From Pedobacter sp. SL55 (GTDB lineage Bacteria; Bacteroidota; Bacteroidia; Sphingobacteriales; Sphingobacteriaceae): a stretch of 64,000 nt of DNA. The notes beneath the pieces are model-generated. The model did no database searches, was not told the origin of the DNA, and worked only from the letters and a program-made list of their open reading frames with translations. Of this stretch, positions 55,210-64,000 are shown one piece after another (position 1 is the stretch's first letter; each line of letters begins with the position of its first letter). The translations under genes and the position numbers were made by a program. Location: assembly GCF_026625705.1 (NCBI RefSeq), contig NZ_CP113059.1:992001-1056000 (forward strand), written 5' to 3'.

Positions 55210-55578
55210 TTACTTTGCTCCGTATTTATCTGGATTAGTCATCACATGATTTAGTAGCTTACCAACTTCATCGCTTAGATTAACTAACTTTAAATAATTT
55301 TCTTCACTTAAATATCTACAATCCAGAGCAAATTTGAGCCATCCTTTCGTTTCGCTGTTTTCCATATCACTATCAGATAACTTACTGACAAAGTGTGCGG
55401 GATATCTACGTTTTCTATAAGCCTCTACAATGCAAATATTAGTTGAACGCGATGAACGTCTAATTTGGTCCGTTAATGAGTACATTTCTTCTCTCGGAAA
55501 TGTTTTAGTGATTTCGAAAACAAGCATCGCTAGTTCAAAAGATTTTTTGTAAACCAATAAGTCATTAAAATCACTCAT
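55210..55578 (-). CDS. Four-helix-bundle protein (23S rRNA intervening-sequence type)
   Basis: I start at the ATG at 55578 (MSDFNDLLVYKKSFELAMLV). The 122-residue protein has the family pattern: L-VYKKSFELA, FPREEMYSLTDQIRRSSRST, and YLSEENYLKLVNLSDEVGKL. These proteins were first found inside 23S rRNA intervening sequences and occur widely at other sites; their function is unknown. It sits 4 bp upstream of nadD. Confidence 0.85.
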   Translation of the reverse strand: MSDFNDLLVYKKSFELAMLVFEITKTFPREEMYSLTDQIRRSSRSTNICIVEAYRKRRYPAHFVSKLSDSDMENSETKGWLKFALDCRYLSEENYLKLVNLSDEVGKLLNHVMTNPDKYGAK

Positions 55579-55654
55579 TTGTTTCCATTTCGGTAGATAC
55601 AAAACTGTCTTTAGGCGCTTTCAGGTAACTGAAAATCGTTTACTGAAACCTGCT

Positions 55655-56224
55655 CTAACTGTTCAAAAAATCTCCTACCAACTCCTCCGCCTCTGCACAA
55701 GCAGTTTCTAATTCGAAATTTTTAAGGATTACATCAAATTTATCAGCGTAAGCTAACTCTTTTTCTGCTTTTGCATAACGTTCTTGTAGTTTCTCCTCGC
55801 TATCAGTACCTCTGCCGGCCAAACGTTCTTTTAGCACTTCTAAAGATGGTGGTTGTACAAAAATAGCCAAAGCATCGTCTTCAAATTTTCGTTTTAAACG
55901 CAAGCCACCCTCTACGTCAATGTCAAAAATAACATGTTGCCCATTATCCCAAATACGTTGTATTTCTGAGCGTAAGGTTCCATAAAATGTACCGCTATAC
56001 ACCTCCTCAAACTCCACAAATTGGTGTTTAGATACCTTATGTAAAAACTCTTCAGTAGAAATAAAATAGTAATCTTTACCGTTAACCTCAGTTCCCCTTA
56101 AATCTCTTGTGGTGGCCGAGATAGAAAAACTTAAGTTATCAAATTTGCTTAACAGATGCTTTACAATGGTAGTTTTGCCAGCACCAGATGGAGCCGAAAA
56201 TATAATGAGTTTGCCTTGTTTCAT
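55655..56224 (-). CDS. gmk: Guanylate kinase
   Basis: I use the ATG at 56224 (MKQGKLIIFSAPSGAGKTTI). The 189-residue protein has Walker A SAPSGAGKTT, the GMP-binding SISATTRDLRGTEVNGKDYYF-type segment (about residues 38-58), DIDVEGGLRLKR, and the lid RLAGRGTDSEEKL. It phosphorylates GMP to GDP. The order yicC-gmk-nadD is common in this phylum. Confidence 0.95.
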   Translation of the reverse strand: MKQGKLIIFSAPSGAGKTTIVKHLLSKFDNLSFSISATTRDLRGTEVNGKDYYFISTEEFLHKVSKHQFVEFEEVYSGTFYGTLRSEIQRIWDNGQHVIFDIDVEGGLRLKRKFEDDALAIFVQPPSLEVLKERLAGRGTDSEEKLQERYAKAEKELAYADKFDVILKNFELETACAEAEELVGDFLNS

Positions 56225-56292
56225 ATTTTTAAGACTAAAGACCAAAGCGAAAAGTCCAAAGCTTTAGTCTTTGAGCTTTAAGCTTTAAGCTT

Positions 56293-57168
56293 TTATAACA
56301 CGTTTAGTAGTTGTTCTTTAATTTTTTCTAACTCTTCTTTCATGCCAACCACCAACTGCTGTATCTGTGCATCGTTGGCTTTAGCGCCCATGGTATTAAT
56401 TTCTCTACCAATTTCTTGAGAAATAAAACCAAGTTTTTTACCATTGGCATCTTTATCTTTCAAAGTAGCAATAAAATAATCGCAATGACTTTTTAAACGG
56501 GTTTGCTCTTCCGTAATATCCAGCTTATCAATGTAATAAATCAACTCTTGTTCAAAGCGGTTCTGATCGTAATTTACCTTGCCAACCGTATCTTCTAAAA
56601 ATTGTGTTAACCGTGCTTTAATTGCTGGTATTCTTAGCGGCGCCAAGGTTTCTACCTCTACAAAGAAACCCAGAATATTTTTAATGCGAAGCTCCAAATC
56701 AGCTTTTAACACCTTTCCTTCATCTTCTCTAAACTGACCAAAATTCTTTAGTGCCTTTTGAAAAGTCGCTTCCAAAATTTCCCATTCACTTTCGCTAGCT
56801 TCCTCTTCGGTGTAGGTAATTACCTCTGGTAAATTAAGTACCGAGGGTAACAAATTTGAAATATCAGCGCCCAAGCTTTTGTTAACTTCAACCAGTTGCG
56901 TATAGTATTTCTTTAGCAAGGTTTCGTTTATCGAAGCTCCTTTTTGCGACTCTTCGCTTCGTTCAACCGTAATTGCGATACTCACTTTTCCACGCTCAAC
57001 AACCTTGTTACAAAGGTTGCGCAGGTAAAGTTCTTTATCAGAAAAAGCTCTAGGAATTTTTAAACCCAGCTCTAAAAACTTCGAGTTTAACGATTTTATC
57101 TCTACAGAAAATTTCACACTTCCGTGATCTGTAGAAGCCAAGCCAAAGCCGGTCATTGATTTTATCAT
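56293..57168 (-). CDS. yicC: YicC-family endoribonuclease-like protein
   Basis: The 291-residue protein starts MIKSMTGFGLASTDHG, the hallmark of the family, and has LNSKFLELGLKIPRAFSDKE, the charged central coil, and the C-terminal signature LGFISQEIGREINTMGAKAN. YicC proteins affect RNA turnover and cell survival in stationary phase. It lies 68 bp upstream of gmk on the same strand. Confidence 0.92.
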   Translation of the reverse strand: MIKSMTGFGLASTDHGSVKFSVEIKSLNSKFLELGLKIPRAFSDKELYLRNLCNKVVERGKVSIAITVERSEESQKGASINETLLKKYYTQLVEVNKSLGADISNLLPSVLNLPEVITYTEEEASESEWEILEATFQKALKNFGQFREDEGKVLKADLELRIKNILGFFVEVETLAPLRIPAIKARLTQFLEDTVGKVNYDQNRFEQELIYYIDKLDITEEQTRLKSHCDYFIATLKDKDANGKKLGFISQEIGREINTMGAKANDAQIQQLVVGMKEELEKIKEQLLNVL

Positions 57169-57254
57169 GTGCAAAGATAGTAAAAAGGATTTTAGGTAGA
57201 AGCTGTAAGGTATAAGGTTTTATGCTTGAGTACATTTTAATTAGAAAAGCAGAT

Positions 57255-57437
57255 TTCAGCACATTTGGCTAAACTCGCCCTGCCGTCCATTATAGCCCTC
57301 ATGCTTCGGGGCTGCCATTCCCGTCAGGTTTAAAGAACAAAAACCTGTGCAGCAATTTCACTGCTCATTCCACGTTAATCTCATTGCACAAACTTTGTCA
57401 ATCTTACCAACATCTTGCTTATTAAAGATTGACAAAG
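57255..57437. terminator. Structured intergenic block with a 13-bp inverted repeat at the acyltransferase end
   Basis: CTTTGTCAATCTT (57393-57405) and AAGATTGACAAAG (57425-57437) are perfect arms with a 19-bp spacer and touch the stop codon at 57438, a probable terminator on the - strand. Just before it, 57270-57347 is markedly GC-rich and holds two small stems (AGCCC/GGGCT at 57294-57298/57309-57313 and CAGGTTT/AAACCTG at 57325-57331/57341-57347). I match it to no known RNA family. Confidence 0.5.
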
Positions 57438-58178
57438 CTATCCAGTATTTTCCATAATCGCATCCTCCATCAAATCATAAACTTTCTTTTTTAGCGCAGG
57501 CACATCTTCCATACTTAAACCAACTACCGAAACTTCGGGCAATAAAATAGTTGTTATCATTCCTGGCCTGGCTTTCAACGGATCTTTTCGTGGCAACAAT
57601 TTTCTGTTGTTAAGCATCACAAAAGGGATAATTGGCGTTTGGGTTTCTATCGCAATGCGGAAAGCACCATCATAAAAATCTGCCAAAGGCTTTTCGGTTT
57701 GGTTCATGGTACCTTCGGCAAAAATCAGTACCGATTGTCCGTTGGCAATATCTTTTTTCAGCACTGCTACAGATTGCTCTCTACTTTCTTTACTGCTCCT
57801 ATCTATCAATACCACAATACGCTTGTAAATTAAACCAAACACTGGCACTTTGGTAATTTCTATCTTGCCTAAAGCGCTAAAATATTGCGGAATACTGATA
57901 CAAACCGCCACAGCATCTAAATATGAACCGTGGTTGCCCACATAAATGTGCGACTTTGACCTATCGACTTTAGATTTGTTCTGGGTGGTAATCCAGAAGA
58001 AACTTAACCTACTGAACAGCCACGCCCAAGTTCTTAAAACAACTAAAATAGCTCTCTTAGCAATATTAGTTGGTAAAATTGCCGAAAACAATAACACAAA
58101 AGGCAAAGCAACAAACATCAAAGCAATAAAGATGATGGCGGCATACAGAAGAAATGCAACAGCTAGAATTTTTCGCAT
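57438..58178 (-). CDS. 1-acyl-sn-glycerol-3-phosphate acyltransferase-like protein
   Basis: The 246-residue protein has two N-terminal membrane helices (about 4-33 and 40-58) and a PlsC domain with the HX4D motif in YVGNHGSYLDAV and FAEGTMNQTEKPL, which is the second signature (EGT). It adds an acyl chain to lysophospholipid in the inner membrane. It diverges from the 58249 gene. Confidence 0.87.
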   Translation of the reverse strand: MRKILAVAFLLYAAIIFIALMFVALPFVLLFSAILPTNIAKRAILVVLRTWAWLFSRLSFFWITTQNKSKVDRSKSHIYVGNHGSYLDAVAVCISIPQYFSALGKIEITKVPVFGLIYKRIVVLIDRSSKESREQSVAVLKKDIANGQSVLIFAEGTMNQTEKPLADFYDGAFRIAIETQTPIIPFVMLNNRKLLPRKDPLKARPGMITTILLPEVSVVGLSMEDVPALKKKVYDLMEDAIMENTG

Positions 58179-58248
58179 GAATTAACCTTTTTTAACTTAC
58201 CAACTGGCAAACATTTGCTAAGTTTACAAAATAAAAAGTTACGCTGCA

Positions 58249-58965
58249 ATGTACACTAAAGCAAGGTCTATATTTTCTTTAGTTGTTGTGCTATTCGCTG
58301 TCAACAGCGCTCAAGCTCAGCAAAACTTTACGCTAAACGGCGTCCTATTTGAGAATGCTACCAAAAACAGAATTGCTTTAGCCGAAATTAAAAACAAGCA
58401 AACAGGTTTTTCTACTGGCAGTAATGATATTGGCTTTTTCTCCATCAAAGCCTCTATTGGCGACACTTTGTTGGTAATGAAAAGAAATTTCAACGATTTA
58501 GAGGTAGTGGTTAGCAACAACAAAGACTTGGTTTTATACTTGAATAAAGGAACCACACTAAATGAAGTTACCGTAACTGGCCAAACAAAGAAACAAGCTT
58601 TAGAAGAAATGAGAAAAGACTACCGTAACAAAGGCTCATTTTACGGCGGCAAACCACCTGTACTTTCCTTTCTTTTTTCGCCATTAACTGCTTTTTACGA
58701 ACTCTTCGGCAAAACACCAAAGCAAGCCAGAAGATTTAACCGCATGTACCAAACAGAGATGCAAGACAGCCAAGTAGACCAGCTTTTTAACAAAACCACC
58801 ATTAACCAGCAAACAGGTTTAACCGGCAAAGAACTTGAGAAATTTTTAGTAGACTACAGACCTACTTACGAACAGGCAAAAAATTGGAATGTTTACGACA
58901 GCATCAAATGGATCAACGAATCGTACAAAAAGTATAGCGATACCGTTGGTAAAGTTAAAAATTAA
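58249..58965 (+). CDS. Secreted hypothetical protein with CarboxypepD-regulatory-like domain
   Basis: The 238-residue protein has a signal peptide (about 1-24, ending AQAQ), then a beta-sandwich of the carboxypeptidase-regulatory type (about 25-110: NGVLFENATKNRIALAEI, FSTGSNDIGFFSIKASIGDT, LVLYLNKGTTLNEVTVTGQ). The rest is helical with KTPKQARRFNRMYQTEMQDS. The EVTVTG stretch resembles the start of TonB receptors, but no barrel follows. Likely periplasmic or surface-linked; function unknown. Confidence 0.72.
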   Translation: MYTKARSIFSLVVVLFAVNSAQAQQNFTLNGVLFENATKNRIALAEIKNKQTGFSTGSNDIGFFSIKASIGDTLLVMKRNFNDLEVVVSNNKDLVLYLNKGTTLNEVTVTGQTKKQALEEMRKDYRNKGSFYGGKPPVLSFLFSPLTAFYELFGKTPKQARRFNRMYQTEMQDSQVDQLFNKTTINQQTGLTGKELEKFLVDYRPTYEQAKNWNVYDSIKWINESYKKYSDTVGKVKN

Positions 58966-59031
58966 AAGTAGGTGGTTGGTTTTTTAGGCAACTAGCCAAT
59001 CATCACATCAGCTAATTAATAAATTATCACA

Positions 59032-59760
59032 TTAAATACTCAACGCTTCGCAAGCCTTTTCGGCAGCTAGTTTCTCTGCATTTTTCTTGTTGTAATCTCT
59101 ACCAATTCCGAAGTTCTCGTTACCGATCATTACATGTACGGTAAATAGCTTAGCGCTTTCGCCTTCGCCATTTTCTACCACATCAAAAGTAACCTCTTTA
59201 CCTTGTCGTTGGCACCATTCTATCAGTCGGCTTTTGAAATTAGTTTCTGTAATTTCCAGATGGTGTACATCAACATAAGGCTTAATGATGCGTTTGAGGA
59301 TTAAGTTTTTGGTGAAATTGTAGCCTTTATCTAGGTAAACAGCACCAATTAATGCTTCAAAAGCATCGCCGTACATAGAATGATGTTTAGACTGGAAGTT
59401 TACTGTTTTTTGATCAAAGACAATCAATTCATCAAAACCCATTTTACGGGCTAACTGATTAAGGTTTGCTCTGTTTACAATTTTAGAACGCATTTCTGTT
59501 AAAAAGCCTTCTTCTTTGTAGGGGTAACTCTTAAAAAGCAGTTCGGCCACTACCGAGCCTAAAATTGCATCGCCTAAAAACTCTAACCTCTCGTTACTGC
59601 TTCTACTACCATTTTTTAAAAGTTTGGCCGCAGAGCGATGCCTAAAAGCCATTTGGTATAGCGTAATGTTGCCTGGCACAAAGCCAAGCACATTCTTTAG
59701 TTTTTTTACAAACTGCTTATTAGGCGAAAGATATAGTTTATAAATGCTGAACAAAGACAT
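59032..59760 (-). CDS. rnc: Ribonuclease III
   Basis: I start at the ATG at 59760 (MSLFSIYKLYLSPNKQF). The 242-residue enzyme has the RNase III signature NERLEFLGDAILGSVVAELL (about residue 60), the second metal-binding part DAFEALIGAVYLDKGY, and a C-terminal double-stranded RNA-binding domain (FKSRLIEWCQRQGKEVTFDV, KNAEKLAAEKACEAL). It cuts rRNA precursors and duplex RNA. It is encoded next to fabF and acpP, a common order in bacteria. Confidence 0.94.
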   Translation of the reverse strand: MSLFSIYKLYLSPNKQFVKKLKNVLGFVPGNITLYQMAFRHRSAAKLLKNGSRSSNERLEFLGDAILGSVVAELLFKSYPYKEEGFLTEMRSKIVNRANLNQLARKMGFDELIVFDQKTVNFQSKHHSMYGDAFEALIGAVYLDKGYNFTKNLILKRIIKPYVDVHHLEITETNFKSRLIEWCQRQGKEVTFDVVENGEGESAKLFTVHVMIGNENFGIGRDYNKKNAEKLAAEKACEALSI

Positions 59761-59841
59761 CAACTAGCTTCACAAAATTAAATACAGAAAAGCATTTGTA
59801 TAAATATACGATACAAATGCTTTAAACCCACGGTTTTTGGA

Positions 59842-61095
59842 TTAATCTTCGTATTTCTTAAAAATAACAGAAGCATTGTGCCCACCAAAACCAAAAGTAT
59901 TACTAATAGCTGCCCTAACTGTACGTTTTTGAGCTTTGTTAAAAGTAAAATTCAATTTTGGATCAAAATCCGGGTCGTCATTAAAGTGGTTAATGGTAGG
60001 CGGAACTAAATCATTATTAATTGCGAGAATAGTCGCTAATGCTTCAACTGCACCTGCCGCACCTAATAAGTGCCCAGTCATAGATTTTGTAGAGCTGATG
60101 TTTAATTTGTAAGCATCTTCCCCAAATAAATCTACAATTGCTTTTGCTTCTTGTACGTCTCCAAGCGGAGTAGAAGTGCCGTGTACATTGATGTAATCGA
60201 TATCACTTGTACTTAAACCAGCGTCTTTTAAAGCGTTGGTCATTACCATTTTAGCACCCAAACCTTCTGGATGTGGTGCCGTAATGTGATGTGCATCTGC
60301 ACTCATGCCACCGCCAACAATTTCAGCATAGATTTTAGCGCCACGAGCTTTTGCGTGTTCTAATTCTTCTAAAATTATGGTACCAGCACCTTCTCCCGCT
60401 ACAAAACCATCGCGGTCTTTATCAAACGGACGAGAAGCCGTTGCAGGATCATCATTACGTGTAGACAAAGCATGCATTGCGTTAAAACCACCCATACCGG
60501 CTTCGTTTATAATCGCTTCGGAGCCACCGCTGATAATGATATCGGCCATGCCCAAACGAATATAATTAAAGGCATCAATCATCGCATTGGTTGATGATGC
60601 ACAGGCAGAAACCGTGGCAAAGTTTGGCCCACGCAATCCATACTTGATAGAGATATGCCCTGGGGCAATATCAACAATCATTTTAGGAATAAAGAAAGGG
60701 TTGTACCTTGGCGTACCATCGCCTGTGGCAAAGTTAGAAACTTCGTCCATAAAAGTTTTTAGTCCACCAATTCCTGCTCCCCATATCACGCCAATGCGGT
60801 TAGTGTCTAGTTTAGAGAAATCATATCCTCCATCTTTAACAGCCTCTTCGGTTGATACCAGTGCATATTGTACAAACGGATCCAGTTTGCGAGCTTCTTT
60901 TCTATCCAAATGATCTTCTGGATTGAAATTTTTCACTTCGCAAGCGAATTTCGTTTTGAATTTTTCGGTATTGAAACTTTTGATAGGCGCAGCGCCGCTC
61001 ACACCATTTGTCAATGCTTCCCAAAATTCGGGAACGCTATTTCCAATTGGAGTGAGCGCACCCAACCCAGTTACTACTACTCTTTTTAATCCCAT
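59842..61095 (-). CDS. fabF: 3-oxoacyl-[ACP] synthase II
   Basis: The 417-residue protein has the full ketosynthase triad: Cys in VSACASSTNAMIDA (about residue 165), His in NVHGTSTPLGD (about 305), and His in TKSMTGHLLGAAGAVEA (about 342). It elongates fatty acyl-ACP with malonyl-ACP. It follows acpP by 28 bp and precedes rnc, the usual fatty acid cluster order. Confidence 0.95.
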   Translation of the reverse strand: MGLKRVVVTGLGALTPIGNSVPEFWEALTNGVSGAAPIKSFNTEKFKTKFACEVKNFNPEDHLDRKEARKLDPFVQYALVSTEEAVKDGGYDFSKLDTNRIGVIWGAGIGGLKTFMDEVSNFATGDGTPRYNPFFIPKMIVDIAPGHISIKYGLRGPNFATVSACASSTNAMIDAFNYIRLGMADIIISGGSEAIINEAGMGGFNAMHALSTRNDDPATASRPFDKDRDGFVAGEGAGTIILEELEHAKARGAKIYAEIVGGGMSADAHHITAPHPEGLGAKMVMTNALKDAGLSTSDIDYINVHGTSTPLGDVQEAKAIVDLFGEDAYKLNISSTKSMTGHLLGAAGAVEALATILAINNDLVPPTINHFNDDPDFDPKLNFTFNKAQKRTVRAAISNTFGFGGHNASVIFKKYED

Positions 61096-61123
61096 TTATA
61101 AGTATTGTACAGAAAAAGTATTT

Positions 61124-61360
61124 CTACTTAACGTTTTTTTCTAAATAAGCAATTGCTTGACCTACAGTACCGATAGTTTCAGCTTGGTCATCTGGAATAG
61201 CTACATTGAATTCTTTCTCGAACTCCATGATTAACTCTACAGTGTCTAATGAATCAGCACCTAAGTCGTTTGTGAAAGACGCTTCTGGCGTAACTTCACT
61301 TTCATCAACACCTAGTTTTTCTACGATAATAGCCTTAACTCTTGAAGCAATATCAGACAT
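61124..61360 (-). CDS. acpP: Acyl carrier protein
   Basis: The 78-residue acidic helical protein contains the phosphopantetheine site [15 protein letters not shown], with Ser at about residue 38. It carries growing acyl chains for FabF and related enzymes. The gene starts the acpP-fabF-rnc run on the - strand. Confidence 0.96.
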   Translation of the reverse strand: MSDIASRVKAIIVEKLGVDESEVTPEASFTNDLGADSLDTVELIMEFEKEFNVAIPDDQAETIGTVGQAIAYLEKNVK

Positions 61361-61513
61361 AATTTTATAATTTAATGGTTAAATAATTCAGTGCAAAGAA
61401 AAATAAATTCTAACACATTTCAAATGTTTTTATTTCTCTATCAATTTTAATGCGTTTAAAACCTAAAGTAAAATTAGTTTTATAATTTCGTAATCCTAAT
61501 AAAAAAATACATT

Positions 61514-61933
61514 TTGAACAAAACTTACTTAAAACTATCACTCGATCTGGATTTCGTACTCATCGCCATCACAGCCTCTTTAAAAGATTATGTTTTGTGC
61601 CATAAGATAAACACCAACCTTAATTTTGAGTTTTGTAAAATTGACGATCATGAGGTTTATTTCAATACAGACGAGGCGCCTTTATCGTTTTCTAAGTATT
61701 ATTTTTTTGTGGAAGAAGGAGAGCAAGAATATTTTTTAGTAAGCAATAGAAATAGCGAAGGTTTTTTAATTCCGGAGATGAATAAGGTAGATTTTTTCAT
61801 GGTAATTCATCAATTTATAGATAAGGAAGATCTTAATTTTATCATCAGCAATTTAAACAAAATACCTGATATTCAGGTTGCTGCGCAAATAGATGTGCGT
61901 AAACTGAAGTCTAAAGAAAATTTGGTAATGTAA
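61514..61933 (+). CDS. IPExxxVDY-family protein with TTG start
   Basis: The 139-residue protein belongs to a Bacteroidota family named for its IPExxxVDY motif, here FLIPEMNKVDFFMVIH. The TTG start at 61514 is supported because the family's conserved N-terminus (KTYLKLSLDLDFVLIAI) begins right there. Function is unknown. It lies in front of pyk, the same neighbour order seen in many genomes of the group. Confidence 0.85.
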   Translation: MNKTYLKLSLDLDFVLIAITASLKDYVLCHKINTNLNFEFCKIDDHEVYFNTDEAPLSFSKYYFFVEEGEQEYFLVSNRNSEGFLIPEMNKVDFFMVIHQFIDKEDLNFIISNLNKIPDIQVAAQIDVRKLKSKENLVM

Positions 61934-61962
61934 ATTTTATATTGTTAGTGTAGTAAATACAC

Positions 61963-61970
61963 TATATTTG
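61963..61970 (+). promoter_or_regulatory. Bacteroidota-type promoter for pyk
   Basis: The -7 box TATATTTG fits TAnnTTTG, and a TTG at 61942-61944 lies 18 bp upstream, close to the -33 distance. It is about 90 bp before the pyk ATG at 62062. Confidence 0.6.
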
Positions 61971-62061
61971 AATATCAAATCAAACAGAAATAGTATAATC
62001 ATCGCTTAAACAGATTTGTAATTCTCAAATTTGCGTAGGCTGTAATAACAAAATAATTTTA

Positions 62062-63492
62062 ATGAAACCTTTTCATTCAAGAACCAAAATCGTAGCCACT
62101 TTAGGCCCCGCATCGGCAAAGCCAGATGTTTTGTATAGTATGTTTAACGCAGGTTTAGATGTTTGCAGGTTAAACTTCTCACATGGCTCACAAGCGGACC
62201 ACCAAGCGGTAATTGATACCATTAGGGATATCAATAAAAAACATAAATATAATGTTGGCATTTTAGCTGATTTACAAGGTCCTAAAATTAGGATCGGCAT
62301 GGTAAAAGATGGCGGAATAAACCTAGTTAACGGCAGCAAAACCACCATCACTACACAAGAATGTATTGGTAACGAAGAGCGTATTTACATTACTTACGAG
62401 AACTTTCCAAAAGATGTAAAAGCAGGAGAAATTATCCTTTTAGATGATGGAAAACTGCAAATGCGTGTATTGGAAACCAACTACAAAGATGAGGTAGTTT
62501 GTGAAGTGGTGCATGGCGGAATTTTAACTTCTAGAAAAGGGGTTAATTTACCTAACACCAAAGTTTCTATCCCTTCGTTAACGGTTGAAGACAGAAAAAA
62601 CCTAGAATTTGTATTAGAAAGTGATGTAGAGTGGATTGGTCTTTCTTTTGTGCGTAACGCAGCAGATATTGTTGAGTTAAAAGATATCATTAAAGAAAAA
62701 GGAAAAACGGCTAGAGTTGTTGCCAAAATTGAAAAACCAGAGGCCATTGCCAATATTGATGAAATTATTGCGGTAACAGATGCGGTAATGGTTGCCCGTG
62801 GAGATTTAGGTGTAGAGATGCCTATGGAAGAAGTGCCTTTGTTGCAAAAAATGATTGTAAACAAATGTAGAGCTGCTTCTAAGCCAGTGATTATTGCTAC
62901 GCAAATGCTGGAAAGTATGATTACTACACCTCGCCCAACTCGTGCCGAGGTTAATGACGTGGCCAACTCTGTACTTGATGGCGCTGATGCGGTAATGTTA
63001 AGTGGCGAAACTTCTGTAGGAGAGTTTCCTTTAATTGTGATCGAAACGATGCAGAAAATCATCAATAACATTGAGGAAAACAACTACCCGTTCCACTCAG
63101 AAAAATATTTGAAACCAAAATCTGATAGTTTCTTAGGCGATGCCGTTTGCGACTCGGCTTGTTTCTTGGCTAAACAAACAGATGCTGTAGGTATTGTAAC
63201 CATGACTTCGAGCGGATATACGGCCTTTGAAGTGGCCAGCCATCGTCCGTTTGCACCAATTTTTACTTTTACCAGTAACGAAAGTTTATTGAACACTTTA
63301 AGTTTAGTTTGGGGTGTTAGGGGTTTCTTTTACGATAAATTTGAAAGTACCGATAGGACAATAGAAGAAGTAAACGATGTTTTGAAGAAGAAAAAGCTGG
63401 TTAAAAAAGGCGATGTAGTTATTAACACCGCAGCTGTTCCTTTAGAAAAAAGAAGTAGAACCAATACAGTTAAGGTTACCGTAATAGAGTAG
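62062..63492 (+). CDS. pyk: Pyruvate kinase
   Basis: The 476-residue enzyme has RTKIVATLGPASAKP, DVCRLNFSHGS, the catalytic Lys in ARVVAKIEKPEAIANIDEI, MVARGDLGVEMP, and MLESMITTPRPTRAEVNDVA. It converts phosphoenolpyruvate and ADP to pyruvate and ATP. The C-terminal allosteric domain is present. It follows the IPExxxVDY gene and ends at a strong terminator. Confidence 0.95.
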   Translation: MKPFHSRTKIVATLGPASAKPDVLYSMFNAGLDVCRLNFSHGSQADHQAVIDTIRDINKKHKYNVGILADLQGPKIRIGMVKDGGINLVNGSKTTITTQECIGNEERIYITYENFPKDVKAGEIILLDDGKLQMRVLETNYKDEVVCEVVHGGILTSRKGVNLPNTKVSIPSLTVEDRKNLEFVLESDVEWIGLSFVRNAADIVELKDIIKEKGKTARVVAKIEKPEAIANIDEIIAVTDAVMVARGDLGVEMPMEEVPLLQKMIVNKCRAASKPVIIATQMLESMITTPRPTRAEVNDVANSVLDGADAVMLSGETSVGEFPLIVIETMQKIINNIEENNYPFHSEKYLKPKSDSFLGDAVCDSACFLAKQTDAVGIVTMTSSGYTAFEVASHRPFAPIFTFTSNESLLNTLSLVWGVRGFFYDKFESTDRTIEEVNDVLKKKKLVKKGDVVINTAAVPLEKRSRTNTVKVTVIE

Positions 63493-63512
63493 CAATTACT
63501 TTAAAAAACATG

Positions 63513-63540
63513 AGCCCCGAAATTAATTCGGGGCTTTTTT
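63513..63540 (+). terminator. Terminator of pyk
   Basis: AGCCCCGAA (63513-63521) pairs with TTCGGGGCT (63527-63535), followed by TTTTTT. Confidence 0.92.
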
Positions 63541-63576
63541 GTATACCCATTTTTTTAAAAAGTTGACTTTGCTGAG

Positions 63577-64000
63577 CTACAATACGTACTCCTCGTTAAT
63601 TGGTGTAACTGGCGGCGGTGTATCTTCTTCGCCCATCATTTGCAGTAGGTTAATTTCTATAGTTCTAGTAATTTGATTTAAAGGAATACCAGCTACATTG
63701 TTTTCGAAGGGGTCAACTAAATTCATCCCGTTGATTTGTGTTGACACGAAAACGAAGCCGATGATCCATCCCATAAAAATAGACCAAACGCCCATTTCCT
63801 GGCTAATTACCAAGGTAAAAGAAACTACAAAAAGCCAAATAAAAACCTTGGTTAAATAGCTGTAAGTTGTTGGAAAAACAGTGTTTTTGATACGTTCGCT
63901 CATCCCCATTTGATCGCTAAACCTTACCAACATTTCGTTAATTTGGATAAACTTAAAACCGTCAATTGCGCCGTTTTTAGAAAGTTTTTCTAAATCTTCA
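63577..64000 (-). CDS. Bestrophin-family membrane protein (N-terminus outside window)
   Basis: The frame is open to the window edge, so about 141 C-terminal residues are seen. Segments FPTTYSYLTKVFIWLFVVSF and GWIIGFVFVSTQINGMNLVD match the bestrophin (UPF0187) family, with PFENNVAGIPL as the typical follow-up to the membrane part. Bestrophins form chloride-type channels in the inner membrane. It converges on pyk. Confidence 0.85.
   Translation of the reverse strand, partial: EDLEKLSKNGAIDGFKFIQINEMLVRFSDQMGMSERIKNTVFPTTYSYLTKVFIWLFVVSFTLVISQEMGVWSIFMGWIIGFVFVSTQINGMNLVDPFENNVAGIPLNQITRTIEINLLQMMGEEDTPPPVTPINEEYVL

Noticed and set aside
57255..57347. SRP RNA, RNase P RNA, tmRNA or a known riboswitch
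   Set aside because: None of the conserved sequence cores of these RNAs can be found.

Overview
The window is a stretch of chromosome from a Bacteroidota bacterium, most likely family Sphingobacteriaceae (Pedobacter-like). The evidence is AT-rich DNA, a SusC/SusD pair with an ECF sigma/FecR switch, TAnnTTTG promoter boxes, an IPExxxVDY-family protein, an OmpW/TlpA-rich envelope gene set, and intergenic palindromes of the kind common in this group. The placement rests on gene content, not on a search.

Layout. (1) 1-11.4 kb: a nutrient-uptake locus with an ECF sigma factor and a divergent FecR anti-sigma gene, a frameshifted SusC receptor with an STN signalling domain, a SusD lipoprotein, and three thioredoxin-fold proteins (two are tandem paralogues). 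(2) 11.4-23.3 kb: a GC-richer genomic island in the 3' end of tRNA-Asp(GTC). A 24-nt partial copy of the tRNA end marks its left border, and matching TGGTAAAC pairs lie just inside both ends. It carries an odd secreted/lipoprotein-like protein, an AbiEi-like/Fic fusion preceded by six helically phased 13-bp repeats, two gene remnants flanking an IS21 element, three small DNA-binding or replication-like genes, and a tyrosine integrase cut by an IS3-family element. An ISAon1-type IS sits between the integrase and the right end. The island looks immobilised. (3) 23.5-32 kb: prfA (frameshifted), lpxH, a ferredoxin reductase/ferredoxin pair, ompW, pdhB, a VOC protein, a broken nucleotidyltransferase with its small partner, and a GNAT. 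(4) 32-41.6 kb: an AddAB-like recombination nuclease, a REP-associated (RAYT) transposase overlapping addA, TcdA, a frameshifted TatD hydrolase and a nucleoid-associated protein. (5) 41.8-51.2 kb: a DUF6600-like envelope protein, a methylase, a YtxH/holin-X-like stress operon, and a signalling cluster (histidine kinase, receiver, receiver-PAS-pseudokinase, NtrC-type regulator). (6) 51.4-64 kb: metabolic and housekeeping genes (enoyl-CoA hydratase, B12 protein, glnS, nadD, gmk, yicC, acyltransferase, rnc, fabF, acpP, pyk) and a partial bestrophin.

Points to treat with care: at least five single-base indels break otherwise well-conserved genes (susC twice, prfA, tatD, a histidine kinase). One of them is in the essential prfA, so some or all may be sequencing errors. 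The most interesting loci are the phased repeat array in front of the Fic fusion, the secreted protein whose beta-sandwich appears interrupted by a membrane hairpin plus lipobox, the RAYT gene that carries palindromes inside its own coding sequence, and the layered history of the tRNA-Asp island.
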